Part shown: piece after piece, positions 7,791 through 17,074 of the stretch
How the letters are laid out: every line of letters begins with the position of its first letter
Position numbering within the stretch: the first letter of the stretch is position 1
Source: Ruminococcaceae bacterium P7
GTDB lineage: Bacteria > Bacillota > Clostridia > Oscillospirales > Acutalibacteraceae
Reading direction: 5' to 3'
NCBI GenBank assembly: GCA_900100595.1
Contig: FMUA01000019.1
Location: 1-52,986, forward strand
DNA length: 52,986 nucleotides
Made by a program: the position numbers and the translations under genes
Notes under the pieces: model-generated
Database searches by the model: none
Told to the model about the DNA's origin: nothing
Seen by the model: only the letters and a program-made list of their open reading frames with translations

Positions 7791-7815
7791 TGTTATAATT
7801 ATATTAATTATAACA
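7791..7815 (+). promoter_or_regulatory. Palindromic operator over the hsdM promoter
   Basis: TGTTATAATTA and TAATTATAACA are perfect 11-bp inverted repeats separated by three bases. TATAAT (7794-7799) lies inside the left arm, 34 bp before the hsdM start, so a bound dimer would cover the -10 box. The TGTTATA half-site is shared with the divergent XRE-DUF3990 promoter, suggesting that regulator as a candidate ligand. Confidence 0.6.
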
Positions 7816-7832
7816 TTTTGCGGGGTAGGAAA

Positions 7833-10475
7833 ATGGCAGTAAAGAAAAGTGAACTATATAGCTCTCTCTGGGCAAGTTGTGATGCACTCAGGGGAGGCAT
7901 GGATGCTTCTCAATATAAGGATTATATTTTAACTTTGTTGTTTGTAAAGTATGTATCAGACAGATACAAAGGTGTTGACTATCCTGATATCGAAATACCT
8001 GACGGCGGAAGCTTTGACGATATGGTCAACCTAATTGGGAAAAAGAATATTGGTGAAGGCATCAATAAGGTTATTGCTAAACTTGCCGAGGCGAACAACC
8101 TTAGAGGTATCATTGATAAAGTATCATTTAACGATCCTGACAAACTCGGAAAAGGCGAAGAAATGGTCGATAAACTCGGCAAGCTAATCAACATTTTCCG
8201 CCGTCCTGAATTGGACTTTTCAGGTAACCGTGCCGAGGGTGATGATCTGATTGGAGATGCATATGAATACCTGATGCGTAAATTTGCTACAGAAAGCGGC
8301 AAAAGCAAAGGTCAGTTTTATACTCCTGCTGAGGTTTCCCGTATTCTGGCGAAAATCATAGGAATATCTAAAGAAAAAGATCGCAACGCGACTATTTACG
8401 ATCCGGCATGCGGTTCAGGTTCACTGTTAATTCGCGCCATCAACGAGGCTCCTTTTTCTCTTTCCGGCTACGGACAGGAGAAGGATACGACTACAGCAGG
8501 ATTAGCGAAGATGAACGCCGTACTGCATAACCTCGCTACCGCAGAAATCCGTCCCGGCAACACATTTTCAGATCCTCAGTATTTTGAACCGAACACAGAC
8601 AATACGGTGCTCAGAAGATTCAATTACATCGTAGCCAATCCACCGTTCTCCATTAAAAACTGGACTGATGGATTAAAGAAAGAATACGGTCGGTTTGATG
8701 GGTACGTTAAAAGACCGCCCGAAAAGAACGGCGACTATGCATGGCTGATGCATATCTTAAAGTCTCTGAAACGAAATGGTAAGGCTGCGGTTATTTTGCC
8801 TCACGGTGTATTGTTCCGTGAAAATGCTGAAGGAGATATCCGTGAAGCGTTGATTGAAACAGGATATATAAAAGGCATTATTGGCTTGCCCGCAAACTTA
8901 TTCTACGGAACGTGTATTTCAGCGTGCATTATTATTATTGACAAAGAAGGCGCCAATGAGCGCACCGGTATCTTTATGATCGACGCCAGCCGTGACTTTG
9001 TAAAGGACGGCAACAAGAACCGTTTGCGCGAGCGTGATGTATACAAAATCGTTACGACCTTCAACGAACAGATCATTGATGATCCGCATTATGCCAGATT
9101 TGTTCCTTATGACGAGATTAAGGACAAGAACAAGAACAATTATAACCTGAATATCTCGCGTTACATCGATTCCGGCATCGTAGAAGACTTGCAGAGTATT
9201 GATGCACACCTTAACGGAGGAATCCCTGTCTCAGATATTGACAGTATGGAGGCGTACTGGAAAATCTTCTCTGAACTCAAAGGCAAGCTGTTTTCCCCAC
9301 TGCGTGAAGGGTATTGCCAACTGAATGTACCGAAAGAAGAAGTTCGCGAGTTGATCTATTCCGACGCAGAGTTCACCGACTATGCCCAAAAGATCGGGGA
9401 CGCGTTCACTGCATGGTGTGATACTGTAGACGAAAAACTCCGTAATCTCACAAAAGAGGATAATCCAAAGCAGTTGATACTGTTTCTTTCTGAACAGATT
9501 TTGTCATTGTACGAATTGCTGGAGCTCATCGACAAGTACGATGTCTATGAAGTGCTCATGGAGTATTGGCAGGAAACGATGTCAGATGACGTCTATTTGA
9601 TTATTCATGACGGTTATAAAGTCGGTCGTGAACTCAGCTATGAGTATGCCACAAAAGAAAAGGAAGAAAACGGCGAAAAGATTACTGTTGTTACCGATAA
9701 GATAAAGAGTTGGGATGGAAAGCTAATCCCAAAGAGCATTATTATCAACGCGTATTTTCCCGAAGAAGCTAAGGCGATTCAAGCGGCGGAAATCATTGTT
9801 GATGATACCAAGGCTCAAATAGATGAAATGATCGAAAGCGCGGAAGAAGGTTCTACGCTGAAAGAGGTTATTGATGATGACGATAAGCTCCCCAAGGCAT
9901 TGAAAAAAGCAATTGACAAAATCCGTGACAAGATCGAAACGGATGAATCGGCAGAGCTGAAAAAACTGCTCAAAAAGCTCCCGTTAAAAAAGAAGGAGCT
10001 GGAAGCATATGTCAATAAGCATCCTCTGTGCGAATTGGCGCGCAATGATAAGGGCAACATCAATAAAACATCCATTAACGCTCGCATCGGCGTTATCCGT
10101 GAGACCGCACCCGCTCCGGAAAACGACGCGGAGGATTATGAGCAGTTGATGACGCTATATCGTTTGATCGAAAAGAACGTAGAGCAGGCAAAGCTTGTCA
10201 AGGACTTGCGTGCCGCTCTGGAAGAATTAGTCAAGGCGCGATACGCCGCACTGACAATCGACGAGATCAAGGAACTGACCGTCAACAAAAAGTGGTATTA
10301 TTCTATCTATGAAGGTATCGATACGCTGTATGAGGCGGTTTCTCACCGTATGACCGACAGAATCCTCGAGCTCGCCGAACGCTATGAGGATACACTCCCT
10401 GCGCTTGAAACTTTAGTCAGTGGCTACGAAGCCAAGGTGAAATCTCATCTGGAAAGGATGGGATTCGAATGGTAA
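7833..10475 (+). CDS. hsdM: Type I restriction-modification, methyltransferase subunit (long form)
   Basis: An 880-residue N6-adenine methyltransferase of the type I class. N-terminal helical domain (SLWASCDALRGG), SAM motif DPACGSGSLL (about 190) and catalytic NPPF (about 268) are intact. It acts with HsdS to methylate the target and protect host DNA. Canonical HsdM is 500-550 residues; here a further 330 or so Lys/Glu-rich, coiled-coil-like residues follow (KKAIDKIRDKIETDESAELK). Start ATG at 7833 lies after GGGGTAGG. The stop overlaps hsdS by 7 bp, giving an hsdM-S-R-protease operon. Confidence 0.93.
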   Translation: MAVKKSELYSSLWASCDALRGGMDASQYKDYILTLLFVKYVSDRYKGVDYPDIEIPDGGSFDDMVNLIGKKNIGEGINKVIAKLAEANNLRGIIDKVSFNDPDKLGKGEEMVDKLGKLINIFRRPELDFSGNRAEGDDLIGDAYEYLMRKFATESGKSKGQFYTPAEVSRILAKIIGISKEKDRNATIYDPACGSGSLLIRAINEAPFSLSGYGQEKDTTTAGLAKMNAVLHNLATAEIRPGNTFSDPQYFEPNTDNTVLRRFNYIVANPPFSIKNWTDGLKKEYGRFDGYVKRPPEKNGDYAWLMHILKSLKRNGKAAVILPHGVLFRENAEGDIREALIETGYIKGIIGLPANLFYGTCISACIIIIDKEGANERTGIFMIDASRDFVKDGNKNRLRERDVYKIVTTFNEQIIDDPHYARFVPYDEIKDKNKNNYNLNISRYIDSGIVEDLQSIDAHLNGGIPVSDIDSMEAYWKIFSELKGKLFSPLREGYCQLNVPKEEVRELIYSDAEFTDYAQKIGDAFTAWCDTVDEKLRNLTKEDNPKQLILFLSEQILSLYELLELIDKYDVYEVLMEYWQETMSDDVYLIIHDGYKVGRELSYEYATKEKEENGEKITVVTDKIKSWDGKLIPKSIIINAYFPEEAKAIQAAEIIVDDTKAQIDEMIESAEEGSTLKEVIDDDDKLPKALKKAIDKIRDKIETDESAELKKLLKKLPLKKKELEAYVNKHPLCELARNDKGNINKTSINARIGVIRETAPAPENDAEDYEQLMTLYRLIEKNVEQAKLVKDLRAALEELVKARYAALTIDEIKELTVNKKWYYSIYEGIDTLYEAVSHRMTDRILELAERYEDTLPALETLVSGYEAKVKSHLERMGFEW

Positions 10476-11701
10476 TTCCTGAGGGATATAAAAAGACTGA
10501 GATTGGAATCATTCCTGAGGATTGGGATATTGGTACGGTTGAATCATTTGGTTTTGTCGTAAGTGGAGGAACACCAAGTACAACTAACAGCTTGTACTGG
10601 AACGGAAACATCTGTTGGTGTACACCTACAGATATAAAGGCAACAACTACGCCTAAACTATGTCATACGCAAAAGTTTATCACAGAAAAAGGACTTGCAG
10701 ATAGCTCTGCAGTTCTATTGCCTATAAACTCTATAATGATTTGTACTAGGGCAACAATAGGAGAAATAAGAATCAATGGTTTACCTATGGCTACAAACCA
10801 AGGTTTTAAAAATATCATAGTCAAGAATGGTGATTATCTCTATCTGTATTATATCCTAACAACAAAAAAGCAGAAAATGATAAAGCTATCATATGGTACA
10901 ACATTCTTAGAGCTATCAAAAAAAGCGTTATGCACTATTCCTATACAAATTCCGAAAGCATCAGAACAGCATGCAATATCTAATGCCTTATATGATATTG
11001 ATATCCTGATTGATAATCTCGAAAAGTTGATTGTAAAAAAAAAGAATATTAAGCAGGGCGCGATGCAGGAACTGCTTACCGGCAAGCGTAGATTACACGG
11101 ATTTGACGGGGAATGGGAAACAATTAGCATTGGTGAATCGTGTGATTCTATCGGAGGAGGAACTCCTAGCAAACAAAATGTTGAATGGTGGCAAGGAGAT
11201 ATTCCTTGGATTTCCTCATCAGATTTGTCTGAAAATGATATTTATAGAATAAGCGTTTCAAGGTATATTAGTCGAGAAGCTCTAATCCATTCTTCGACAA
11301 AGTTATGTCCAGCAAATTGCATTCTTTTAGTTTCGCGCGTAGGAATAGGTAAGGTTGCAATTGCTAATACTGAAATATGTACCAGTCAAGATTTTACGAA
11401 TCTTATACCTAAATATCATGATCCTGTATTTTTAGCATATTACCTTTCAAGAATCATGAAAGAAAAAAGCGGTAGTCAAGGAACGTCGATTAAGGGAATA
11501 ACTACAACTGATATTTCGAAAATAAAAGTAGTTTTACCAAAACGTGAAGAACAAGAAGCCATTGTATCCATATTATCCGACATGGATAATGAGATCGACG
11601 AATTGGAAAAGAAGCTCACCAAATACCGCTGTCTCAAACAGGGCATGATGAGCGAGCTGCTGAGCGGACATATCAGACTGACAGAAAAGGAGGGCGCGTA
11701 A
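10469..11701 (+). CDS. hsdS: Type I restriction-modification, specificity subunit
   Basis: A 410-residue specificity subunit with two target-recognition domains. Each half starts with the usual pattern: IGIIPEDWDIGTV...GGTPS (1-45) and GFDGEWETISIGE...GGGTPS (about 210-235). The central and C-terminal conserved helices carry KQGAMQELLTGKRRL and KQGMMSELLSGHIRL. The two TRDs define the two halves of a bipartite target. Start overlaps the hsdM stop (ATGGTAA). No repeats suggesting phase variation or invertible alternates were seen. Confidence 0.93.
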   Translation: MVIPEGYKKTEIGIIPEDWDIGTVESFGFVVSGGTPSTTNSLYWNGNICWCTPTDIKATTTPKLCHTQKFITEKGLADSSAVLLPINSIMICTRATIGEIRINGLPMATNQGFKNIIVKNGDYLYLYYILTTKKQKMIKLSYGTTFLELSKKALCTIPIQIPKASEQHAISNALYDIDILIDNLEKLIVKKKNIKQGAMQELLTGKRRLHGFDGEWETISIGESCDSIGGGTPSKQNVEWWQGDIPWISSSDLSENDIYRISVSRYISREALIHSSTKLCPANCILLVSRVGIGKVAIANTEICTSQDFTNLIPKYHDPVFLAYYLSRIMKEKSGSQGTSIKGITTTDISKIKVVLPKREEQEAIVSILSDMDNEIDELEKKLTKYRCLKQGMMSELLSGHIRLTEKEGA

Positions 11702-14700
11702 TGGACAGAGTAGGTAAGCCCGAATCTGCGACGCAAAAGAGAGTGATCGAATTTTTTCAGACCGAGCTGAAATACAATTATATCGGTAGTCTGAGGGATA
11801 ATGAAAATACCAATATCGACAAAGTTAAGCTTACCGCATGGCTGACTGAACACGGCTATACAGAAGGGCTTGCTGTCCGCGCTGTTGATGAACTCATCAA
11901 AGCAGCGACAAAACTTCAGGACGGTCTGTTTGCCGGTAACCGAGAGGTCTACCAACTGTTGAAATACGGTGCACAGGTCAGAGAAACCGTTGATGAAAAC
12001 CAGACCACTGTCTACTTCATCGACTGGGATACCCCGGGGAATAATCTCTTTGAGATCGCAGAAGAAGTCACTATCGTCGAAAACAATGAGAAGCGTCCCG
12101 ATTTGGTTATCTATATCAACGGCATTGCCGTTGCGGTGATCGAGCTGAAAAAGAGCACTGTTTCCGTATCCAACGGTATCCGTCAGAACCTGACCAATCA
12201 GCGCGGCATGTTCATTGAGCCTTTCTTTACAACCATTCAATTCTGCATGGCGGGCAACGACAGCGAAGGTTTGCGCTACGGCACCATCAGAACAAAAGAA
12301 AAATACTATCTGGAATGGAAAGATGACGGTTTTAGACAGTACCCTGAGGAACGTTATGATCTTGATCTGCGCATCGAAGAGAAATGCGCCGACATCCGTA
12401 ACCTCCTCGACCGCTCCTTGTATGCGATGTATAACAAGACGCGCTTTCTGCTGTTGATACACGACTATATCATTTTTGATAAGGGGCAAAAGAAGGTCTG
12501 TCGCTATAACCAGTATTATGGTATCAGACGCGCCCAAAAGCGGCTTGCAACAGGAAAAGGCGGTATTATTTGGCATACACAGGGCGGTGGAAAGACGCTC
12601 ACCATGATCTGGCTGTCCAAGTGGCTGCTGTCACATAATCCGAAAGCCCGTGTGCTGGTCGTTACCGACCGCGATGAGTTGGATGAGCAGATTGAAAAGA
12701 ACTATAAGGGCGTTAATGAAAAGATCATCCGTACAAAAAGCGGAAAGGATTTGCTGAACAGGCTGAATTCTCACGAGGACAGACTGCTGTGTTCACTGAT
12801 CCATAAATTTGGCAAGCGAGGTGGTGAAGCGACTGAAAAGGATTACGACAGATACATAGAAGAACTGAAAGCGTCATTGCCTGAGGGATTTTGCGCTAAA
12901 GATCAAATCTATGTTTTTGTAGATGAGTGCCATCGCACTCAGTCGGGCAAGTTGCACCTTGCCATGAAAACTATCATGCCCAATGCGGTACTTATTGGTT
13001 TTACGGGTACACCACTACTGAAAAAGAATAAAGCGACCAGTATCGAAGTATTCGGTCGTTTTATCCACACCTATAAATTTAATGAAGGTGTCGAAGACGG
13101 CGTTATTCTTGATCTAAGGTATGAATATAGAGATGTTGCGCAAAAGATCATGTCACAGACAGCCATCGACACATGGTTTGATGCCAAGACACGTGGTTTG
13201 ATGTCTCGCGCTAAAGCTCGATTAAAGCAAGCGTGGGGGACTATGCAATCGGTATATAGCTCCGGTTCGCGCTTGGAGAAAATCGCGTTGGATATCGTTG
13301 GTGATTTTGGTACCAAAGCCCGCCTTGCTGATGGAACAGGAAACGCAATTCTCGTAGCGGATGGTATTCTCAGCGCTTGCAAGTACTATGAAATTTTTCA
13401 GAGACTGAACTTCAAAAAGTGCGCTGTAATCTCTTCCTACGAGCCAAACATTGGTGATTTACGTACCGAGACAGTCAGTGACGAGGATGAGACTGACGCT
13501 TTTGAGAAATACCGCATTTATTTGACAATGCTCGGAATTGATCCAGAGTCGGGCGATACGACGGGTATTGCGAAAAAGGTCGAGGAATTCGAGACCAAAG
13601 CCAAAGAGAAGTTCATTGAAGAGCCAAACAACATGAAGTTGCTGATCGTTGTTGATAAGCTGTTGACCGGTTTCGATGCACCTCCATGTACTTATCTGTA
13701 TATTGATAAAAGGATGCAGGATCAGGGATTGTTCCAAGCAATCTGCCGTGTTAACCGCCTTGACGGTGAAACCAAGGATTTTGGTTATATCGTTGATTAC
13801 CGACAGTTGTTTGGTGCATTGACCGACGCTATGAACAAATACACTGCAGGTGCCTTTGAAGGATATGCCGAAGAAGATGTTGAGGGTCTCCTTAAAGATC
13901 GCAAGGAAGAGGCTAAAGCTCGTTTTGAAATGATTCTTGATGAGCTTGATTCACTTTGCGACGGTGTACCGACTCCCAAAGATGAACTTGCTTATCAACA
14001 ATATTTCTGCGGTGAAAACGGCTTTGATATCGATGATGATGAATTATATACAAGACTGCGTGAAAAGCTGTATCGATTGGTTAATGCGCTTATTCGTGTC
14101 TATTCTGAATTTAAACCCGTAATGTCTGAATTGGAATATTCTCACGAGCAGCAGGAGAAGCTTGATAAGGAAGTCAACTTCTATGTGGCGCTAAAAGCTC
14201 AAATTGGTCGCGCCAGCGGCGATTTCATTGATCTCAAGGCTTATGAACCTGATATGCGGTTTCTGATCGATAACTACATCGTTTCTGAAGGAGCGGAAAA
14301 AATAGGGGACTTCGACGACTTCACGCTATTGGATTTTATTCTCGACCAACGTGAAAAACTGGCGGGTGATAATTCTGACAGCAGAAAGCAGGAGAGTGCC
14401 GCAGAAACAATTGAGAAAAACGTTCGCAAGAAGATAGTTGAAAGACAATTGGTCAATCCAAAGTACTATGAAAAAATGTCTGCTATTCTTGATCAGCTGA
14501 TTCAAGAACGCAGACAGGGTGTTATAGATTATACTGAACTTCTCCAAAAGTATATTGATTTGGCGCGTAATGTTACCAAGCCTGAAGAAAATGAGGATTA
14601 CCCGGAAACGGTACGGCATAGCGCTGCACTGCGAGCATTATATGATAATACAGGATATAATGCTGATTTGGCTATAGATCTTCATGAGGCGGTTCTTCGT

Positions 14701-14832
14701 TCCAGAATGGATGGATTCCGTAATAATCCTGTAAAAGAAAAACAAATAAAACGAGAGTTATATAAGATTCTTAAAGACAAAAATGAAGTTGAACGTATAT
14801 TTAAAATAATTGTTGAACAAGAGGAATACTAA
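11701..14832 (+). CDS. hsdR: Type I restriction-modification, endonuclease/translocase subunit
   Basis: A 1043-residue HsdR. The N-terminal nuclease has PDLVIYINGIAVAVIELKK (about 132-150), the PD-(D/E)xK pattern. The SF2 motor follows with Walker A GGGKTLT (about 296) and box DECH (about 407), then GFTGTP and later helicase motifs (DKLLTGFDAP; ICRVNR). It moves DNA past the complex and cuts unmodified DNA at a distance. The ATG overlaps the hsdS stop by one base. All key motifs are present, so the system looks intact. Confidence 0.95.
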   Translation: MDRVGKPESATQKRVIEFFQTELKYNYIGSLRDNENTNIDKVKLTAWLTEHGYTEGLAVRAVDELIKAATKLQDGLFAGNREVYQLLKYGAQVRETVDENQTTVYFIDWDTPGNNLFEIAEEVTIVENNEKRPDLVIYINGIAVAVIELKKSTVSVSNGIRQNLTNQRGMFIEPFFTTIQFCMAGNDSEGLRYGTIRTKEKYYLEWKDDGFRQYPEERYDLDLRIEEKCADIRNLLDRSLYAMYNKTRFLLLIHDYIIFDKGQKKVCRYNQYYGIRRAQKRLATGKGGIIWHTQGGGKTLTMIWLSKWLLSHNPKARVLVVTDRDELDEQIEKNYKGVNEKIIRTKSGKDLLNRLNSHEDRLLCSLIHKFGKRGGEATEKDYDRYIEELKASLPEGFCAKDQIYVFVDECHRTQSGKLHLAMKTIMPNAVLIGFTGTPLLKKNKATSIEVFGRFIHTYKFNEGVEDGVILDLRYEYRDVAQKIMSQTAIDTWFDAKTRGLMSRAKARLKQAWGTMQSVYSSGSRLEKIALDIVGDFGTKARLADGTGNAILVADGILSACKYYEIFQRLNFKKCAVISSYEPNIGDLRTETVSDEDETDAFEKYRIYLTMLGIDPESGDTTGIAKKVEEFETKAKEKFIEEPNNMKLLIVVDKLLTGFDAPPCTYLYIDKRMQDQGLFQAICRVNRLDGETKDFGYIVDYRQLFGALTDAMNKYTAGAFEGYAEEDVEGLLKDRKEEAKARFEMILDELDSLCDGVPTPKDELAYQQYFCGENGFDIDDDELYTRLREKLYRLVNALIRVYSEFKPVMSELEYSHEQQEKLDKEVNFYVALKAQIGRASGDFIDLKAYEPDMRFLIDNYIVSEGAEKIGDFDDFTLLDFILDQREKLAGDNSDSRKQESAAETIEKNVRKKIVERQLVNPKYYEKMSAILDQLIQERRQGVIDYTELLQKYIDLARNVTKPEENEDYPETVRHSAALRALYDNTGYNADLAIDLHEAVLRSRMDGFRNNPVKEKQIKRELYKILKDKNEVERIFKIIVEQEEY

Positions 14833-15539
14833 TGCTGATTACCGTAAATGACATAGATGTTAATGTCATTAAAAAACCAATCAAAAACTTGCATCTCTAT
14901 GTAAAGCCCCCCGATGGACGAGTAGAGGTTTCTGCACCATTGACTATGCGTGATGAGAGTATTGAGATGTTTGTACGCACTCGAATCGGTTGGATAAAAC
15001 GGCAGAGAGAAGAATTTGATGCACAACCTCGCCAAACAAAAAGAGAATATGTGTCTGGAGAGGCTTTCTATGTTTGGGGAATCCAGTATTATCTTTTGGT
15101 GAATTACAGCAACAAATGCAATTCGCTGATTCTTGATGGAGATAAAGCAATCCTCACTGTCCGTAGAGAAAGTACCGCAGAACAGCGCGAGAGATATGTT
15201 AACGAATGGTACCGAGAGATTTTAAAAGTTGAGATTGAGAAAGTCTTGTCTAAGTGGGAAAGCATTACAGGACTTCATCCTTCGTCGTGGCAGATTAAAA
15301 ATATGTCTACAAAGTGGGGAACCTGTAACATTAAAACACGAAAGATATGGATTAATCTTCAGTTGGCAAAAAAGACATATGAGTGTCTTGAGTATGTTAT
15401 ACTTCACGAATTAATTCACCTTGAAGAAAAGAACCATGACTCAGCATTTATAGCTAAGATGGATTCTTATATGCCAAATTGGAGAAGTGTCAGAAAATCC
15501 CTTAATGAGCAGATTTTAGATTACTTGCCTTTCTCGTGA
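14832..15539 (+). CDS. YgjP/DUF45-family zinc metallopeptidase-like protein
   Basis: A 235-residue M48-like protein with HELIHLEEKNHD (HExxH zinc site with the downstream His/Asp) and the family segment WGTCNIKTRKIWINLQL. Start overlaps the hsdR stop (TAATG), so it is the last gene of the type I operon. DUF45 genes are common companions of type I systems; a regulatory or turnover role for HsdR (limiting cleavage of self DNA) is a guess by analogy with ClpXP control of HsdR, not shown here. Confidence 0.88.
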   Translation: MLITVNDIDVNVIKKPIKNLHLYVKPPDGRVEVSAPLTMRDESIEMFVRTRIGWIKRQREEFDAQPRQTKREYVSGEAFYVWGIQYYLLVNYSNKCNSLILDGDKAILTVRRESTAEQRERYVNEWYREILKVEIEKVLSKWESITGLHPSSWQIKNMSTKWGTCNIKTRKIWINLQLAKKTYECLEYVILHELIHLEEKNHDSAFIAKMDSYMPNWRSVRKSLNEQILDYLPFS

Positions 15540-15805
15540 ATTGGTGAATACTTCTGGATGTGTGAGAATCAATACTTGCCTGATTCTAGTGCTTTTTGGT
15601 TTGCGCAATCTCAAATCTGGATGGGTTATTAGTAGTGTTTTTTGTTTATAAGAATCACCTGAATCGGTTAAACATATTGAGCTTAAGAAGAAAAAACCGT
15701 ATAATGTCTACGAATAACACGTATTTGGCGCCAGTTATCCACATGATTTGAATTTCACGGATTCAGGCATCTTTGATTCTCTGCTGCGAACAAAGACAAG
15801 AATAA

Positions 15806-15836
15806 CTCCGCAATATCACTATGTGATGTTGCGGAG
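15806..15836 (-). terminator. Hairpin at the end of the IS5-like transposase
   Basis: CTCCGCAATATCAC pairs with GTGATGTTGCGGAG (one mismatch) around a three-base loop; the transposase stop codon is in the loop. It can act in both directions and may be part of the IS end. Confidence 0.5.
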
Positions 15837-16832
15837 AAGAATGATAGTACGAATAGTTTGAACAATTTTTTGCCCTATGTGGCTCGGTATATACGCCAGT
15901 GCGAACATGATATAGCTTTTCAGCATCTGTTTTCGCAGTCCTCGGTATCGTGTTTTACGATAACCGAAAAGTCTTTTTACAACTGCAAAAACATGTTCAA
16001 CTTTGCAGCGAACAGATGATTTTTCATGCTCTCTCTTTTTTGCTGCGTATTGTCCGCTTTTAGAGAGCTTATTGATAGATGATTGCTTTCTGTTGATAAT
16101 ATATTTGATTTTCTTGCCTTGCTTGTTCTTCCTGATTGCTTCGGGGCGTTTATCTGCACCAATGTAGCCACTGTCACCATTCAAAGTTTCTTCTTCACCG
16201 TGCATCAATTCACTTGTTGCTGTGACATCATGTTCGTTTGCTGATGTCGTTTTTACATGATGAACCAGCCCGCTGTCACGGTCAACTCCTATGTGGATTT
16301 TGTAGCCAAAGTGCCATGTATTGCCCTTTTTAGCAGAGTGTGCTTCCGGATCCCTTTTCTTTTCCTTGTTCTTGGTGGATGAGGGTGCTTCAATAAATGT
16401 CGAATCAACAATGGTACCTTTTTTAAGAATCAGACCGCGTTGCAACAGCAGATCAACTACTGTTTCAAAGATCGTTTGCTGTAATCCGTATTTGTTCAAC
16501 AGATTTCTGAAACGTCCGATTGTATCTCCGTCGGGTACTTCATCAGGAGAATTGATACAGCAAAACTCAGTAAACGCACGACTATCAAGAATCTCATACA
16601 TTACTTTCATATCTGCAAGATCGTATAGATTCTGTAGCATATATATTCTCAGCATCAATTCAAGTGGGTATGGTTTATTGCCGCGCTCTCCTTTGTAATA
16701 GTACGGCTCTATTTCTTTTACGAATGTTTCCCACGGAATAACGCTATCCATTTTATTCAGAAATTCTTTTTTGTTGGTTCTGGCTGCACCAAACTCATCA
16801 TTCATTTCTGCCAGTGTCATCTGTCTGTTCAT
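15819..16832 (-). CDS. IS5-family DDE transposase
   Basis: A 337-residue transposase with the IS5-type N-terminal domain (PYPLELMLRIYMLQNLYDL), DDE residues in IVDSTFIEAPSS, GDSGYIGADKR and the C-terminal RCKVEHVFAVVKRLFGYRK. The frame is intact. It lies between the type I operon and the EEP gene, just before the latter's promoter, and opposes both. I could not identify clear terminal inverted repeats or a target duplication, so the element's ends are not assigned. Confidence 0.88.
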   Translation of the reverse strand: MNRQMTLAEMNDEFGAARTNKKEFLNKMDSVIPWETFVKEIEPYYYKGERGNKPYPLELMLRIYMLQNLYDLADMKVMYEILDSRAFTEFCCINSPDEVPDGDTIGRFRNLLNKYGLQQTIFETVVDLLLQRGLILKKGTIVDSTFIEAPSSTKNKEKKRDPEAHSAKKGNTWHFGYKIHIGVDRDSGLVHHVKTTSANEHDVTATSELMHGEEETLNGDSGYIGADKRPEAIRKNKQGKKIKYIINRKQSSINKLSKSGQYAAKKREHEKSSVRCKVEHVFAVVKRLFGYRKTRYRGLRKQMLKSYIMFALAYIPSHIGQKIVQTIRTIILLRNIT

Positions 16833-16882
16833 GTTTTTATTATATCATATTTTATATTTCTAAATGTTTCATAAATAAAATA

Positions 16883-16911
16883 ATGACAATTCCTGCTCAA
16901 TATGGTATAAT
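16883..16911 (+). promoter_or_regulatory. Promoter of the EEP-family gene
   Basis: ATGACA and TATAAT are separated by exactly 17 bp, with a TGG extended -10. Predicted start is near 16918, giving a leader of about 155 nt that contains the long helix described next. Confidence 0.65.
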
Positions 16912-16956
16912 CCTCTATACTGCAATGCAGGGAGAATAACTGTAAAGTATTCTGTT

Positions 16957-17042
16957 ACCGGGCAAAGCAGAAATGAACTGTACCTATGACTCATGAGCCG
17001 AAAGAGCTGAGTATATCCTGAATCCATCAGTTCATTTCCGGT
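16957..17042 (+). ncRNA. Structured 5' leader, unknown class
   Basis: GAAATGAACTG (16970) pairs perfectly with CAGTTCATTTC (17028). The helix extends outward as ACCG/CGGT across a one-sided bulge GGCAAAGCA. Inside, ACTCA and TGAGT close a smaller hairpin. The structure sits between promoter and start codon, as a riboswitch would. It does not match the GEMM, TPP, SAM or T-box consensus as I remember them. Confidence 0.4.
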
Positions 17043-17074
17043 CGCAGGATCCCATCAGGAAAGGAAGCATTATT

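Noticed and set aside
11476..12576. 366-codon reverse-strand frame across hsdS/hsdR
   Set aside because: Antisense to conserved TRD and nuclease motifs; the composition is that of a shadow frame.
16883..17074. Known riboswitch class in the EEP leader
   Set aside because: The conserved words of GEMM, TPP, SAM and T-box RNAs, as remembered, are absent; kept only as an unclassified structured leader.
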